A DNA stretch of 64,000 nucleotides from Cornus controversa (GCA_026545225.1 CM048846.1:39567501-39631500), one strand, 5' to 3'. Positions 33,201-47,680 are shown, numbered from the stretch's first letter. The notes: a model not told the origin generated them from the sequence alone. Program-made: numbers and translations.

Positions 33201-36200
33201 CCTGTTTTGTTTGACTCGTTATGTTTCTAAAAGAGTAATTCCTAGATAAATCGTGCCACAGTCAGATTCGATCATCAGTACATCCAAAAGAAATGAGTTT
33301 GGCAAAAATAATTTTAAACTAATTTTGTTTGAGTTGTTTGATTCGAAAAGTCCCATTTCTCGAGAAATTATGCCACAATCCGAATCGTATGTTGTTTTTT
33401 GTCAAATTCGACAGTGTAGATGTCTAAAAGAATCAACGAGCTTATCGATCCGATCTTCATCCTCTTTTATTTTAGTAGTTCTTATTCAGAAAGAGCAATT
33501 ACTAGCAGAAATCGTGCATGACCACAATCATATGGTGCTTTGTGCTAGATTCGACTGTCTATACATCCAAAAGAAATGAGCATGCCAAAAATGATTTTAA
33601 ACTAGTTTCGTTTGAGTTATTTTGATTCGAAAAGTTATATTTTTTGAGAAATCATGCCACAATTAGAATTGGACATTGTTTTTTTGCCAAATTTGACCGT
33701 CCTAACGTCTAAAAGAAACAACGAGCATGCCAATCTAATCATTATCCTGTTTTGGTTGAGTCTTTCTGATTCGAAAAGTGGAATTCCTAGTAGAAATCGT
33801 CCATTATCAACGGGCATGATGACAACATTTTTAAACTAGTTTTGTTTGAGTTGTTTTGATTCGAAAAGTCACATTTTGAGGAAAATCGTGCCACAATCAG
33901 AATTGAACGTTGCATTTTGCTAAATTCAACCATCTAGTTGTCTAAAAGAAACAACTTGCATGTTGATCTGATCTTCATCCTATTTTGTTTGACTCGTTAT
34001 GTTTCAAAAAGAGCAATTCCTAGTTGAAATTGTGCATGATCACTACCATATTGCGCTTCGTGCAAGATTCGATCGTCTGGACTTCCAACAGAAATAATGA
34101 GCATAACAACAATGATTTTAAATTAGTTTCCTTTGAGTTATTTTGATATAAAAAATTCCATTCTTAGAGAAATTGTGCCACAATCAGAATCATACGTTGT
34201 TTTTTGCCAGATTCGACTGTCTAAACGTCTAAAAGAAACAACGAGCATATCGATCTGATCTTCATCCTCACTTGTTTGAGTCATTCTGATTTGAAAAAAG
34301 CAATTCCTAGTAGAAATCGTGCATGATCACAATCGTATGGTGCTTTGTGCCAGATTCGACTGCTTGGATATCTAAAAGAAACGAGCATGGCAAAAATAAT
34401 TTTAAACAAGTTTTGTATGAGTTGTTTTGATTCAAAAAGTCCCATTTCTAGAGAAATCGTGCCATAATCAGAATTGTACGTTGCTTTTTGGGAAATTCGA
34501 TCGTCTAGACGTCCATAAGAAACAACAAACATGCCAATTCAATCTTCATCTTGTTTTGCTCGAGTCATTCTGATTCGAAAAGAGCAATTCCTTGCAAAAA
34601 TCGGGCAAGATCATAACCGTATGGTACTTTATGCCAGATTCAACTGTCTAGACATCCAAAATAAATGGGTATGGCAAAAAATATTTTAAACTAGTTTGTT
34701 TGAGTTATTTTGATACAAAAGTCCCATTTCTTTAGAAATCGTGTCACAATTAGAATCATACGTTGCTTTTTGCCAGATTCGACCGTCTAGACAACTAAAA
34801 GAAATAACGAGCATATCGATTCGATCTTCATCCTTTTTCGTTTGAGTCATTCTGATTCAAAAAAAGTAATTCCTAGTAAAAATCGTGTATAATCACAACC
34901 GTATGGTGCTTTGCGCCGGATTCGATTGTTTGGACATCAAAGAAACGAGCATGGCAAAAATGATTTTAAACTAGTTTTGTTTGAGTTATTTTGATTTCAA
35001 AAATTCTATTTCTAGATAAATCGTGCCACAATCAAAATCGTACGTTACTTTTTGCCAAATTTGACCGTCTAGACATCTAAAAGAAATGACGAGCATATCG
35101 ATTCGATCTTCATCCTCTTTTGTTTTAGTTGTTCTGATTCGAAAAGAGTAATTCCTAGCAAAAATTATGCATGACCGCAACTATATTGTGCTTTGTGCCA
35201 GATTCGACTGTCTGGACATCCAAAAGCAATGAGCATTCCAAAAATGATTTTAAACTAGTTTTGTTTGAGTTGTTTTGATTCGAAAAGTCTCATTTCTAAA
35301 GAATTCGTGCCACAATTAGAATTGTACATTATTTTTTTGCCAAATTTGACCATCTAAATGTTCAAAAGAAACAATGAGCATGCCGATATGATTGTCATCG
35401 TGTTTTATTTATGTCTTTTTTATTCGAAGAAAGGAATTCCTAGGAGAAATCGTACATGATCAACATGCATAACAACAACATTTTAAAACTTGTTTCGTTT
35501 GAGTTGTTTTGATTTGAAAAGTCGCATTCTGAGAGAAATTGTGCCACAATCAAAATTGAATGTTGCATTTTGCCAAAATCGACTATCTATCGTCTAAAAG
35601 AAATAATGTGCATGTCGATCCGATCTATATCCTATTTTGTTTGAGTCTTTATATTTTGAGAAGAGTAATTCCTAGCTGAAATCATGCATGATCATAACCA
35701 TATGGCGCTTTGTGCCAGATTCAATCGTTTGGTCTTCCAATAAAAATAATGAGCATGACAACAACAATTTTTAACTGCTTTTCTTTGAGTTATTTTGATT
35801 CAAAAAGTCCCATTCTTAGAGGAATCGTGCCACAATCAGAATCATACGTTTCTTTTTGCCAGATTCGATCATCTAGACATTTAAAAGAAACAACAATCAT
35901 ATCGATCTGATCTTTATCCTTTTTTGTTTGAGTTGTTTTGATTCAAAAAGAGGAATTCCAAGTAGAAATCGTGCATGATCACAACTGTCTGATGCCTTGT
36001 GCAAGATTCGACCATTTTGACATCCAAAGGAAACTAGCATGGCAAAAATAATTTTAAACTAGTTTTGTTCGAGTTGTTTTGATTCTAAAAGTCCCATTTC
36101 TAGAGAAATCATGTCACAATCAAAATCATGCATTGCTTTTTTGGCAAATTTGTCCGTTTAGACATCTAAAAGAAACAACGAGCATATCGATCCGATCTTC

Positions 36201-39200
36201 ATCCTCTTTTGTTTTAGTTGTTATGATTCGAAAGAGCAATTCATAGCAGAAATCATGCATGACCGCAACCAAATAGTGCTTTGTGTCACATTCGACCGTC
36301 TGGACATCCAAAAGAAAATAGCATGCTAAAAATGATTTTAAACTAGTTTTGTTTGAGTTGTTTTGATTTGAAATATCCCATTTCTAGAGAAATCGTGTCA
36401 CAATCAGAATTGTACATTGTTGTTTTGCCAAATTTAACCGTCTAGATGTCCAAAAAAAATAACGAGCATGCCGATCTGATCATCATCCTGTTTTGTTTGA
36501 GTATTTCTGATTCGAAAAGAGGAATTTCTAGCAGAAATTGTGCAAGATTAACGAGCATGAAAACAACATTTTTAAACCAATTTCATTTAAGTTATTTTGA
36601 TTATAAAAGTCGCATTCTGAGAGAAATAGTGCCACAGTCAGAAATAAATGTTGCATTTTGCCAAATTAGACTATCTATCTTCTAAAAGAAACAACATGTA
36701 TGTCGATCCGATCCTCATACAGTTTTGTTTGGGTTGTTATGTTTCAAAAAGAGCAATTCCTCGCTAAAATCAGGTATGATCACAACCATATGATGCTTCG
36801 AGCCAGATTCGACCGTTTAGACTTCCAACAAAAATACCGAGCATGACAACAACAATTTTAAACTAGTTTCCATTGAGTTGTTTTGATTCAAAAAGTCCCA
36901 TTCTTAGAGAAATCATGCTACAATCAGAATCATACATTTCTTTTTGCTAGATTTGACAGTATACACGTCTAAAAAATACAATGAGCATATCGATCTGACC
37001 TTCATCTTTTTTTTGAGTCGTTCTTATTCAAAAAGAGCAATTCTTAAAAAAAATCGTGCATGATCACAACCGTATGGTGCTTGGTGCTAGATTTGACTGT
37101 TTAGATTTCTAAAAGAAACAAGCATGGCTAAAATGATTTTAAACTAGTTTTGTTTAAGTTGTTTTGATTCGAGAAGTCCCATTTCTAGAGAAATCATGCC
37201 ATAATCAGAATCATATGACACTTTTTGCCAAATTCGACCGTTTAGACGTCTATAAGAAACAACGAGCATGTCGATTCGATCTTCATCCTGTTTTGTTTGA
37301 GTCGTTCTGATTCGAAAAGAGCAATTCTAAGCAGAAATCGTGCATGATCACATCCATATGGTGCTTTGTGCTAGATTCGACTGTCTGGACATCCTAAAGC
37401 AACGAGTATGGCAAAAATGATTTTAAACTAGTTTCGATTGAGTTATTTTGATACGAAAAGTCGTATTTCTTGAGAAATCGTGTCACAATCAGAATCATAT
37501 GTTTATTTTTGCCAAAATGGACCTTTTAGACGTCTAAATGAAACAACGAGCTTGTTGATCTGATCTTCATCCTGTTTTGTTTGGGTCGTTTTGATTCGAA
37601 AAGAGAAATTCCTAGCATAAATCGTGCATGATCACAACTGTATAATGTTTTATGCAAGATTCGACCGTCTAGACATCTAAAAGAAACGAGTATGACAACA
37701 ATGATTTTAAACTTGTTTCGTTTGATTTGTTTTGATTCAAAAAGTCCCGTTTCTAGAGAAATCATGCCACAATCAGAATCGTACATTACTTTTTGCCAAA
37801 TTTGACTGTCTAGACGTCTAAAAGAAACAACGAGCTTATCGATCCGATCTTCATCCTCTTATGTTTTAGTAGTTCTTATTCAAAAAGAGTAATTCCAAGC
37901 ATAAATCATGCATGACCGCAACCATATGGTGCTTTGTGCCAGATTCAACTGTCTGGACATCCAAAAGAAAGTCTTATTTTTAGAGAAATTATGCCATAAT
38001 CAAAATTATAATTTATTTTCTATCAAATTTGACCTTCTAGACGTCCAAAAGAAACAACGAGCATGCCAGTTTGATCATCATCCTCTTTTGTTTGAGTCTT
38101 TCTGATTCGAAAAGAGGGATTCCTAGTAGACATCGTGCATGACTAACGAGCATGAAAACAACAATTTTAAACTAATTTTGTTTGAGTTGTTTTGATTCAA
38201 AAAGTTGTATTCTGAAAGAAATTGTGCCACAATCAAAATTGAACATTACATTTGGTCAAATTTTACCCTCTATCGTCTAAAAGAAACAACGTGCATATCG
38301 ATTCGATCCTCATACAGTTTTGTTTGAGTCGTTATGTTTTGAAAAGAGGAAATCCTTGCTGAAATCGTGTATGATCATTACCATATGGAGCTTCGTGCCA
38401 GATTCGACCGTCTAGACTTCCAACAACGATTTTAAATTAGTTTTCTATTAGTTGTTTTGATTCAAAAAGTCCTATTCTTAGAGAAATCGTGCTACAATCA
38501 AAGTCATACGTTACTTTTCGCTATATTCGACTGTCTGCACATCTAAAAGAAATAACGAGCATATCGATTCAACTTTCATCCTCTTTTGTTTGAGTCGTTC
38601 TGATTGAAAAAGAGCAATTCCTAGTAAAAATCGTGCATGATCATAACCGTATGTTGCTTTATGCTCCAGATTTGACTATTTGGACATCCCAAAGAAACGA
38701 GCATGACAAAAATAATTTTAAATTAGTTTTGTTTGAGTTGTTTTGATTTGAAAAGTTCTATTTCTAGAGAAATCGTGCCACAATTAGAATTTTATGTTGC
38801 TTTTTGCCAAATTTGATTGTCTAGACGTCCATAAGAAATAACGAGCATGTTGATTCGATCTTCATCTTGTTTTGTTTGAGTCATTCTGTTTCGAAAAGAG
38901 CAATTCTAAGCAAAAATCGTGCATGATCACAACCATATGTTGCTTTGTGCCAGATTCGACTGTCTCGACATCTAAAAGTAACGAGTATGGCAAAAATGAT
39001 TTTAAACTAGTTTTGTTTGAGTTGTTTTGATTCAAAAAGTTCCATTTCTCGAGAAATCCTATCACAATCAGAATCGTACATTGGTTTTTCCCAAATTAGA
39101 CATTCTAAACGTCCAAATGAAACAATGAGCTTGTCGATCCGATCTTCATCTTATTTTGTTTGGGTCGTTCTAATTCGAAAAGAGGAATTCCTAGCAGAAA

Positions 39201-40806
39201 TCCTGCATAATCACAACTGTATGATGCTTTGTGCAAGATTCGACTGTCTTGACATCCAATAGAAACGAGCATGACAACAACGATTTTAAATTAGTTTCAT
39301 TTGAGTTGTGTTGATTCGAAAAGTCCCATTTCTAGAGAAATCGTGCGACAATCAGAATCGCATATTACTTTTTGCCAAATTTTATCGTTTAGACATCTAA
39401 AAGAAACAACGAGCTTATCGATCCGATGTTCATCCTCTTATGTTTTAGTAGTTCTGATTCGAAAAGAGCAACTCCTAGCATAACTCGGGCATGACCGCAA
39501 GCATATGGTGCTTTGTGCCAGATTCAACTGTCTAGACATCCAAAAGAAATGAGCATGCTAAAAATGATTTTAAACTAGTTTCGTTTGAGTTGTTTTGATT
39601 TGAAAAGTCCCATTTCTAGAAAAATTGTGCCACAATCAAAATTGTAATTTGTTTTTTTTGTCATATTTGATTGTCTAGACGTCTAAAAGAAATAACGAGC
39701 ATGCCAATCTGATCGTCATCCTATTTTGTTTGAGTCTTTTTGATTCAAAAAAATGAATTCCTAGAAGAAGTCGTGCATGATCAACGAGCATAATGATAAC
39801 ATTGAAAACTAGTTTCATTTGAGTTGTTTTGATTCGAAAAGTCGTATTCTAAGAGAAATTGTACCATAGTCAGAATTAAACGTTTCATTTTGCCAAATTC
39901 TACCATCTAGTCGTCTAAAAGAAACAACGTGCATGTCGATTCGATTTTCATTTTGTTTTGTTTGAGTCGTTATGTTTCAAAAAGAGTAATTTTTAGCTGA
40001 AATCGTGCATAATCACTACTATATGTTGCTTTGTGCGAGATTCTAGACTTCCAACAGAAATAACGAGCATGACAACAACAATTTTAAACTAGTTTCTTTT
40101 TACTTGTTTTGATTAAAAAGGTCTCATTCTTAGATAAATCGTGCAACAACTAGAATTGAACGTTGCATTTTGCCAAATTCGATCGTCTAGTCGTCTAAAA
40201 GAAACAATGTGCATGTCGATCCGGTCTTCATCCAGTTTTGTTTGAGTCGTTCTAATTCGAAAAGTACAATTCCTAGAAGAAATTGTGTATGATCATAACC
40301 GTATGGTGCCTTTAGCTAGATTCGACTGTCTGGACATCCAAAAGAAATGAGCATGGTAAAAATGATATTAAACTAGTTTCGTTTTAATTGTTTTGATTCG
40401 AAAAATCCCATTTCTAGAGAAATCGTGCCACAATCAGAATCATACATTGCTTTTTGCCTAATTTGATCGTCTAGACGTCCATAAGAAACAACGAACATGT
40501 CGATTCAATCTTTATCCTATTTTGTTTGAGTCGTTCTGATTTGAAAAGAGCGATTTCTAGTAGAAACTGTGCATGATCATAATCGTATGGTGCTTTGTGC
40601 CAGATTCGACTGGTTGGACATCCAAAAGAAATAAGTTTGGTAAAAACGATTTTAAACTAGTTTCGTTTGAGTTGTTTTGATTCGAAAAGGCCGTTTCTCG
40701 AGAAATCGTGCCACAATCAGAATCGTGCATTGGTTTTTGCGAAATTAGTCCTTCTACAACAAGTTTGTCGATATGATCTTTATCCTATTTTGTTTGGGTT
40801 ATTCTG

Positions 40807-43404
40807 AGTACGACACGATTTCTCTAACAATGAGACTTTTCGAATCAAAACAACTTAAACGAAACTAGTTCAAAATCTTCGTTGCCAGACTCATTTCTTT
40901 TGGATGTCCAGACAGTCGATTTTAGGACAAAGCACCATACAGTTGTGATCATGCACGATTTCTGTAAGAACTTGCACTTTTTGAATTAGAATGACTTAAA
41001 CAAAACAGGAGGAAGATCCGATCGACATGCTCGTCGTTTCTTTTGGACGACTTGACAATCTAATTTGGCGAATAGCAGCATACGATTCTAATTATGGCAC
41101 GATTCCTCTAGGAATGGGGCATTTCAAATCGAAACAACTCAAACGAAACTAGTTTAAAATCGATGTTGCCATGTTCGTTTCTTTTGGATGTCCAGACGGT
41201 CAAATTTGGTAGAAAGCACCATACAGTTGTGATCATGCGTAATTTTTGCTAAGAATTGTTCTTTTGGAATCAAAACGACTTAAACAGAACAGGATGAAGT
41301 TCAGATCGACGTGCTCGCTGTTTTTTTTCGACGTCTTGACCGTCAAATTTGGCATAAAGCAATGTATGATTTTGAGAATGGCACGATTTCTCTAGGAATG
41401 AGACTTTTCGAATCAAAACAACTCAAACGAAACTAGTTCAAAACTGTTGTTCATTTCTTTTGGATGTCTAGACGGTCGATTCTGGCACAAAGCACCATAA
41501 GGTTGTGATCACGCACGATTTCTACAACGAATTGAACTTTTCGAATCAGAACGACTTAAACAAAATAGGACGAAAATCGGATCGACTTGCTCATCGTCTC
41601 TTTTGGACATCTTGACGATCTAATTTGGCGAAAAGCAACGTACAATTCTGAATATGGAACGAGTTCTCTAGGAATGGGGCTTTTCAAATCGAAACTATTT
41701 TAGAATCATTGATGGCATGCTAATTGTTTCTTTTAGATGTCCAGATGGTCGAATTTGGCACATAGCACTATACTGTTTGATCATGCACAATTTCTACAAT
41801 GAATAGCACTTTTCGAATCAGAATGACTTAAACAAAACAGGATGAAGATCGGATCGACATGCTTGCCGTTTCTTTTGGACGTCTTGACAATCTAATTTGG
41901 TGAAAAGTAACATACGATTCAGATTATCGCACGATTTCTCTAAGGATGGGGTTTTCCAAATCAAGACAACCCAAATGAAACTAGTTTAAAATCATTGATG
42001 GTATGCTAATTATTTTTTCTAGATCTCCAGACGGTCGAATTTGGCACAAGCACCATACAGTTTGATCATGCACGATTTATGCAAGGAATACCACTTTTCG
42101 AATCAGAACGACTTAAACAAACAAGATGAAGATCGGATGAGTTGCTCGTCATTTCTTTTGGATGTCTTGATAATCTAATTTGGCAAAAACCAACGTTCGA
42201 TTATGATTGTGGCACGAATTCTCTAGGAACGGGGCTTTTCAAATTGAAACTACTCAAACGAGACTAGTTTAAAATCATTAACGGCAAGCTAATTGTTTCT
42301 TCTAGATGTCCAGACGGTCGAATTTGGCACAAACTAGCATATGGTTCTGATCATCCCCGGTTTCTACAAGGAATAGCTCTTTTTGATACAAAACAACTCA
42401 AAAAAAATAGGATGAAGATTGATTGACATGCTCGTCGTTTCTTTTGGACTTCAAGACGGTCGAATTTGGCAAAATGCAACACATGAATCTGATTGCGGCA
42501 AAATTTCTCCTAGAAATGGACTTTTCGAATGAAAGAAGCTCAAACGAAACTAGGTTAAAATTATTCTTGCCATACTCATTTCTTTTGGATGACCAGACGG
42601 TAGAATCTGTCACAAAATACCATACGGTTTTGATCATGCACGATTTCTGATTGGAATGAGTCTTTTCGAATAAAAACAAACCAAACAAAACAGGATGAAG
42701 ATCAGATTGGCATGCTCGTTGTTTCTTTTGGACGTTTAAACGGTCGAATCTGGAAAAAAGCAACGCACTATTCTAATTATGGCACGATTTCTCTTGGAAT
42801 GGAACTTTTCGAATCAAAGCAACTAAAACAAAACTAGTTTAAAATCGATTTTACCATGCTCGTTTCTGTTGGACGTCCAAACGATCAAATTTTGTACAAA
42901 GAACCATGGACTTATGATTATACACAATTTCAACTAAGAATTGATCTTTTTGAATCAAAGCAACTCAAACGAAACTAGTTCAAAATCGTTATTGTCATGC
43001 TCATTTCTTTTGGATGTCCAAACGATCGATTCTGGCACAAAGGCCTATACGGTTTTAATAATGCCTGATATCTGCAAGGAATTGTTCTTTTTGATTCAGA
43101 ATGACTCAACAAAATAGGATGAAGATCGGATCGACATGCTCGTCGTTTCTTTTGGACGTCTTGACTGTCTAATTTGGCAAAAATCAACGTACGATTCTAA
43201 TAATGGCACGATTTCTCAAGGAATTGGGCTTTTCGAATCAAAATAACTCAAATGAACACATGTTTAAAATCAGTGATAGCATGCAAATTGTTTCTTTCAG
43301 ATGTTCAGACGGTCAAAGTTGGCACAAAGCACCATACGATTATGATCATACATGATTTCTATAAGGAATTGGTCTTTTCGATTCATAACTACTCAAACAG
43401 AATA
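40807..43404. repeat. Inverted block within the satellite array
   Basis: From about 40807 the sequence reads as the reverse complement of the flanking array (ACGACACGATTTCTCTAACA, then TCATTTCTTTTGGATGTCCA), and returns to the original orientation at about 43405 (TTGCCAAGTTAGATAGTC). Both breaks fall within a monomer. The inverted units are more diverged, with many small deletions. Confidence 0.92.
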
Positions 43405-46400
43405 GGATGATTGCCAAGTTAGATAGTCTAAACGTCCAAAAAAATAACGAGCATGCTGATCCGATCTTCATCCTGTTTAGTTTGAGTTGTTTTGATTCGA
43501 ATTTGAAAAGAGCAATTCTTAGCAAATATCGTGCATGATCAAAACTGTGTAGTGCTTTGTGCGAGATTCGACCGTCTGGACATCCAAAAGAAACGAGTAT
43601 GGAGACAACGATTCTAAACTAGTTTCATTTAAGTTGTTTCAATTCAAAAAGTCCCAATTCGATAAAAATCGTGCCACAATCAGAATTGTACGTTATTTTT
43701 TACCAAATTAGATCGTTTAGACATCCAAAAGAAACGATGAGCATGCCGATCCGATCTTCACCTAATTTTATTTGAGTCGCTCTGATTCAAAAAGAGCAAT
43801 TTCTAGCTGAAATCGTGCATGATCACAACCATATGGTGTCTTGTGCCAGATTCGACTCTCTAAACATCCAAAAGAAACGACCATGGGAAAAATGATTTAG
43901 ATTCGACCGTCTGGACATCCAAAAGAAACGAGTATGGCGAAAAATATTTTAAACTAGTTTCATTTGAGTGGTATTGAATCAAAAATTCCATCTTCTATAG
44001 AAATCATGCCACAATTAGAATAGTACATTGCTTTTTGCCAAGTTAGAAAGTCTAAACGTCCAAAAAAAATAACGAGCATGCTGATCCGATCATCATCCTG
44101 TTTAGTTTGAGTCGTTTTGATTCGAAAAGAGCATTTTCTAGGAAAAATCGTGCGTGATCACAACTGTATGGTGTCTTGTGCTAGATTTGACTCTCTAAAC
44201 ATCCAAAAGAAACAACCATGGGAAAAATGATTTTAAACTAGTTTCGTTTAAGTTGTTTCGACTTGAAAAGTCTTATTTCTATAAAATTGTTCCACAATCA
44301 GAATCATACTATGCTTTTTGCCAAATTCGACCGTCTAGAGGACCAAAAGAAACAACGAGCATGCTTATCCTATGTTCATCCTTTTTTTATTGAGTTATTC
44401 TACTACGAAAAGAGCAATTCCTAGCAAATATCGTGCAAGATCAAAACCTTATGGTGCTTTGTGCCATGATCACAACTATATGGTATTTTGTACCAGATTC
44501 GACTGTCTGAACATCCAAAAGAAACTAGCATGGGATAAATGATTTTTACTAGGTTCATTTGAGTTGTTTTGACTCGAAAAGTCCCATTTCTTGAGAAATC
44601 GCACCACAATTAGAATCATCCGCTGCTTTTTCCAAATTCGACCATCTAGACGGCCAAAAGAAACAACGGGCATGCTTTTCATCCTTTTTTGCTTGAGTCA
44701 CTCTAGTACAAAAAGAGCAATTCCTAGCAAATATCGTGCATGGTGAGAACTGTATGGTGCCTTGTGCCATGATCACAACCGTATGGTGCTATGTGCCATA
44801 TTCTACTGTCTGGACATCTAAAAGAAACGAGTATGGCGACAACAATTCTAAACTAGTTTCTTTTGAGTTATTTTCATTTGAAACGTCCCACTTCTATAAA
44901 AATCATGCTTGATCGTTACTTTTTGCCTAATTAGATCGTCTAAACGTCCAAAATAAACAATAAGCATGCCGATCCTTTCTTCATCCAGTTTTATTTGAGT
45001 CGCTTTGATTCAAAAAGAGCATTTCCTAGCATAAATCGTGTGTGATCACAAGAAAAATCATTTAAACTAATTTCGTTTGAGTTTTGACTCGAAAAGTCCC
45101 ATTGCTTGAGAAGTTGCGCCACAATTAGAATCAACTGCTGCTTTTTGTCAAATTCGACTGTCTAGACGGCCAAAAGAAACAACGAGCATGCTTATCCTAT
45201 CGTCATCCTTTTTTGTTTGAGTCACTGTAGTGCGAAAAGAACAATTCCAAGCAAATATCGTGCATGATCAAAACCATACGGTGCTTTGTGCCATGATCGC
45301 AACCATATGGTGCTTTGTACCAGATTCGACCGTCTAGACATCCAAAAGAAACGAGTATGGCTACAACGATTCAAAACTGCTTTCGTTTTAGTTGTTTCGA
45401 TTCAAAAAGTCCATTTCTTAAGAAATCGTGCTACAATCAGAATTGTATGTTGCTTTTTGTCAAATTAGATCATTTAACGTCTAAAAGAACTAATGAGCAT
45501 GCCGATACGATCTTCATCCAGTTTTGTTTGAGTCCTTCTGATTCGAAAAGAGCAATTCCAAGCAGAAATCATGCGTGATCACAACCGTATGGTGCTTTGT
45601 GCTAGATTCGACTATCTGGACATCCAAAAGGAATGGGCATGGGAAAATGTTTGAAACTAGTTTGTTTGAGGTGTTTTGAATCGAAAAGTCTCATTTCTAG
45701 AGAAATCATGCCACAATCAGAATCATACGCTGGTTTTTACAAAATTCCACCGTCTATATGTCAAAAAGAAACAACGAGCATTCAAATCCTATCTTCTTCC
45801 TTTTTTGTTGAGTCGTTCTAATACAAAAAGAGCAATTCCTAACAAATATCATGCATGACCAAAATCGTATGGTGCTTTGTGCCAGATTCGACCGTCTGGA
45901 CATCCAAAAGAAACGAGTATGGCGAAAAATATTCTGAACTAGTTTCGTTTGAGTGGTATTGAATCAAAAATTCCCTCTTCTATAGAAATCGTGCCATAAT
46001 TAGAATAATATGTTGCTTTTTACCGAGTTAGATAGTCTAAACGTCTAAAAAAAACCACGAGCATGCTGATCCGATCTTCATCCTGTTTAGTTTGAGTCAT
46101 TTTGATTTGAAAAGAGCATTTCCTAGGAAAAATCGTGCGTGATCAAAATCGAATGGTGCCTTGGGCCAGATTCGATTGTCTGGACATCCCGAAGAAACGA
46201 GAATGGAAAAAATGATTTAAACTAATTTCATTTGAGTTGTTGTGACTCGGAAAGTCCTATTTTTGTTGAATGAATGCAACACACGAACCTTTCCAAATAA
46301 AAAAAAAAGTCCCATGTCTAGAGGAATCATTCCACAATCAGAATCATACGCTACTTTTTGCCAAATTCGACCGTCTAGACATCCAAAAGAAACAACAAGT

Positions 46401-47680
46401 ATGCTTATCCTATCTTCATACTTTTTTGTTTGAGTCGTTCTAATTTGAAAAGAGCAATTCCTAGCAAATATCGTGCATGATCAAAACCGTGTAGTGCTTT
46501 GTGCGAGATTCGACCGTCTGGACATCTAAAAGAAACGAGTATGGAGACAACGATTCTAAACTAGTTTCGTTTGAGTTGTTTCGATTCGAAAAGTCCCACT
46601 TCGATAAAAATCGTGCCACAATCAGAATTGTACGTTGCTTTTTACCAAATTAGACCGTTTAGAAATCCAAAAGAAACAATGAGCATGCCAATCCGATCTT
46701 CATCTAGTTTTATTTGAGTCTCTCTTATTCGAAAAGAGCAATTTCTAGCTGAAATCGTGCGTGATCACAACCGTATGGTGTCTTGTGCTAGATTCGACTC
46801 TCTAAACATCCAAAAGAAACGACCATGGGAAAAATGATTTTAAACTAGTTTCGTTTAAGTTATTTTGACTCGAAAAGTCTTATTTCTATAGAAATCGTTC
46901 CACAATCAGAATCATACTATGTTTTTCGCTAAATTCGACCGTCTAGAGGACCAAAAGAAACAACGAGCATGTTTATCCTATGTTCATCCTTTTTTGATTG
47001 AGTCGTTCTGCTACGAAAAGAGCAATTCCTAGCAAATATCGTGCAAGATCAAAACCTTATAGTGCTTTGTGCCATGATCACAACTATATGGTGTTTTGTG
47101 CCAAATTTGATTGTCTGAACATCCAAAAAAAACTAGCATGGGATAAATGATTTTTACTAGGTTCATTTGAGTTATTTTGACTCGAAAAGTCCCATTTATT
47201 GAGAAATCGCACCACAATTAGAATCATTCACTGCTTTTGCCAAATTCGACCGTCTAGACGGCCAAAAGAAACAACGGGCATGCTTTTCATCCTTTTTTGT
47301 TTGAGTCACTCTAGTACGAAAGAGCAATTCCTAGCAAATATCGTGCATGGTGAGAACTGTATGGTGCCTTGTGCCATGATCACAACCGTATGGTGCTATG
47401 TGCCATATTCTACTGTCTGGACATCCAAAAGAAATGAGTATGGCGACAACGATTCTAAACTAATTTCTTTGAGTTGTTTTCATTCGAAACATCCCACTTC
47501 TATAAAAATCATGCTTGACCGTTGCTTTTTTCCTAATTAGATCGTCTAAACGTCTAAAATAAACAATAAGCATGACGATCCTTTCTTCATCCAGTTTTGT
47601 TTGAGTCGCTCTTATTCGAAAAGCGCATTTCCTAGCATAAATCGTGCGTGATCACTAGAAAAATCATTTAAACTAATTCG
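43405..47680. repeat. Distal diverged satellite domain with internal duplication
   Basis: Units here have their own variants (AGCAAATATCGTGCATGATC, CCATGATCACAACCGTATGG) and extra partial monomers. Stretches at about 43540-45060 recur at about 46480-47670 with offsets falling from about 2942 to 2606, so one copy has lost about 336 bp. A short non-satellite insert lies at about 46264-46300. Confidence 0.85.

Larger units (their letters stand above)
30216..47680. repeat. 17.5-kb satellite array: ~141-bp monomers as A/B dimers in a ~1.64-kb higher-order repeat
   Basis: Dimers of about 283 bp repeat through the block. For example, the A-half start occurs at 30781, 31064 and 31347 (steps of 283). 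Within each, an A half (AATTCCTAGCAGAAATCGTG, CATGATCACAACCGTATGG, TCTGGACATCCAAAAGAAAC) and a B half (CATTTCTAGAGAAATCGTGC, CACAATCAGAATCGTACGTT, TCTAGACGTCTAAAAGAAAC) are themselves homologous, with offsets of 141 and 142. A shortened A half (GTGCATGATCAACGAGCATG) recurs near 30281, 31649, 33022, 33800, 35453, 36541, 38136 and 39774, marking a higher-order unit of up to ~1.64 kb. Many short minus-strand frames (MLVVSFGRLDGRIW-like) are repeat translations, not genes. Confidence 0.95.

Noticed and set aside
30216..47680. CRISPR-like array of regular repeats
   Set aside because: Units are contiguous 141/283-bp satellite monomers with no unique spacers, in a plant nuclear context.
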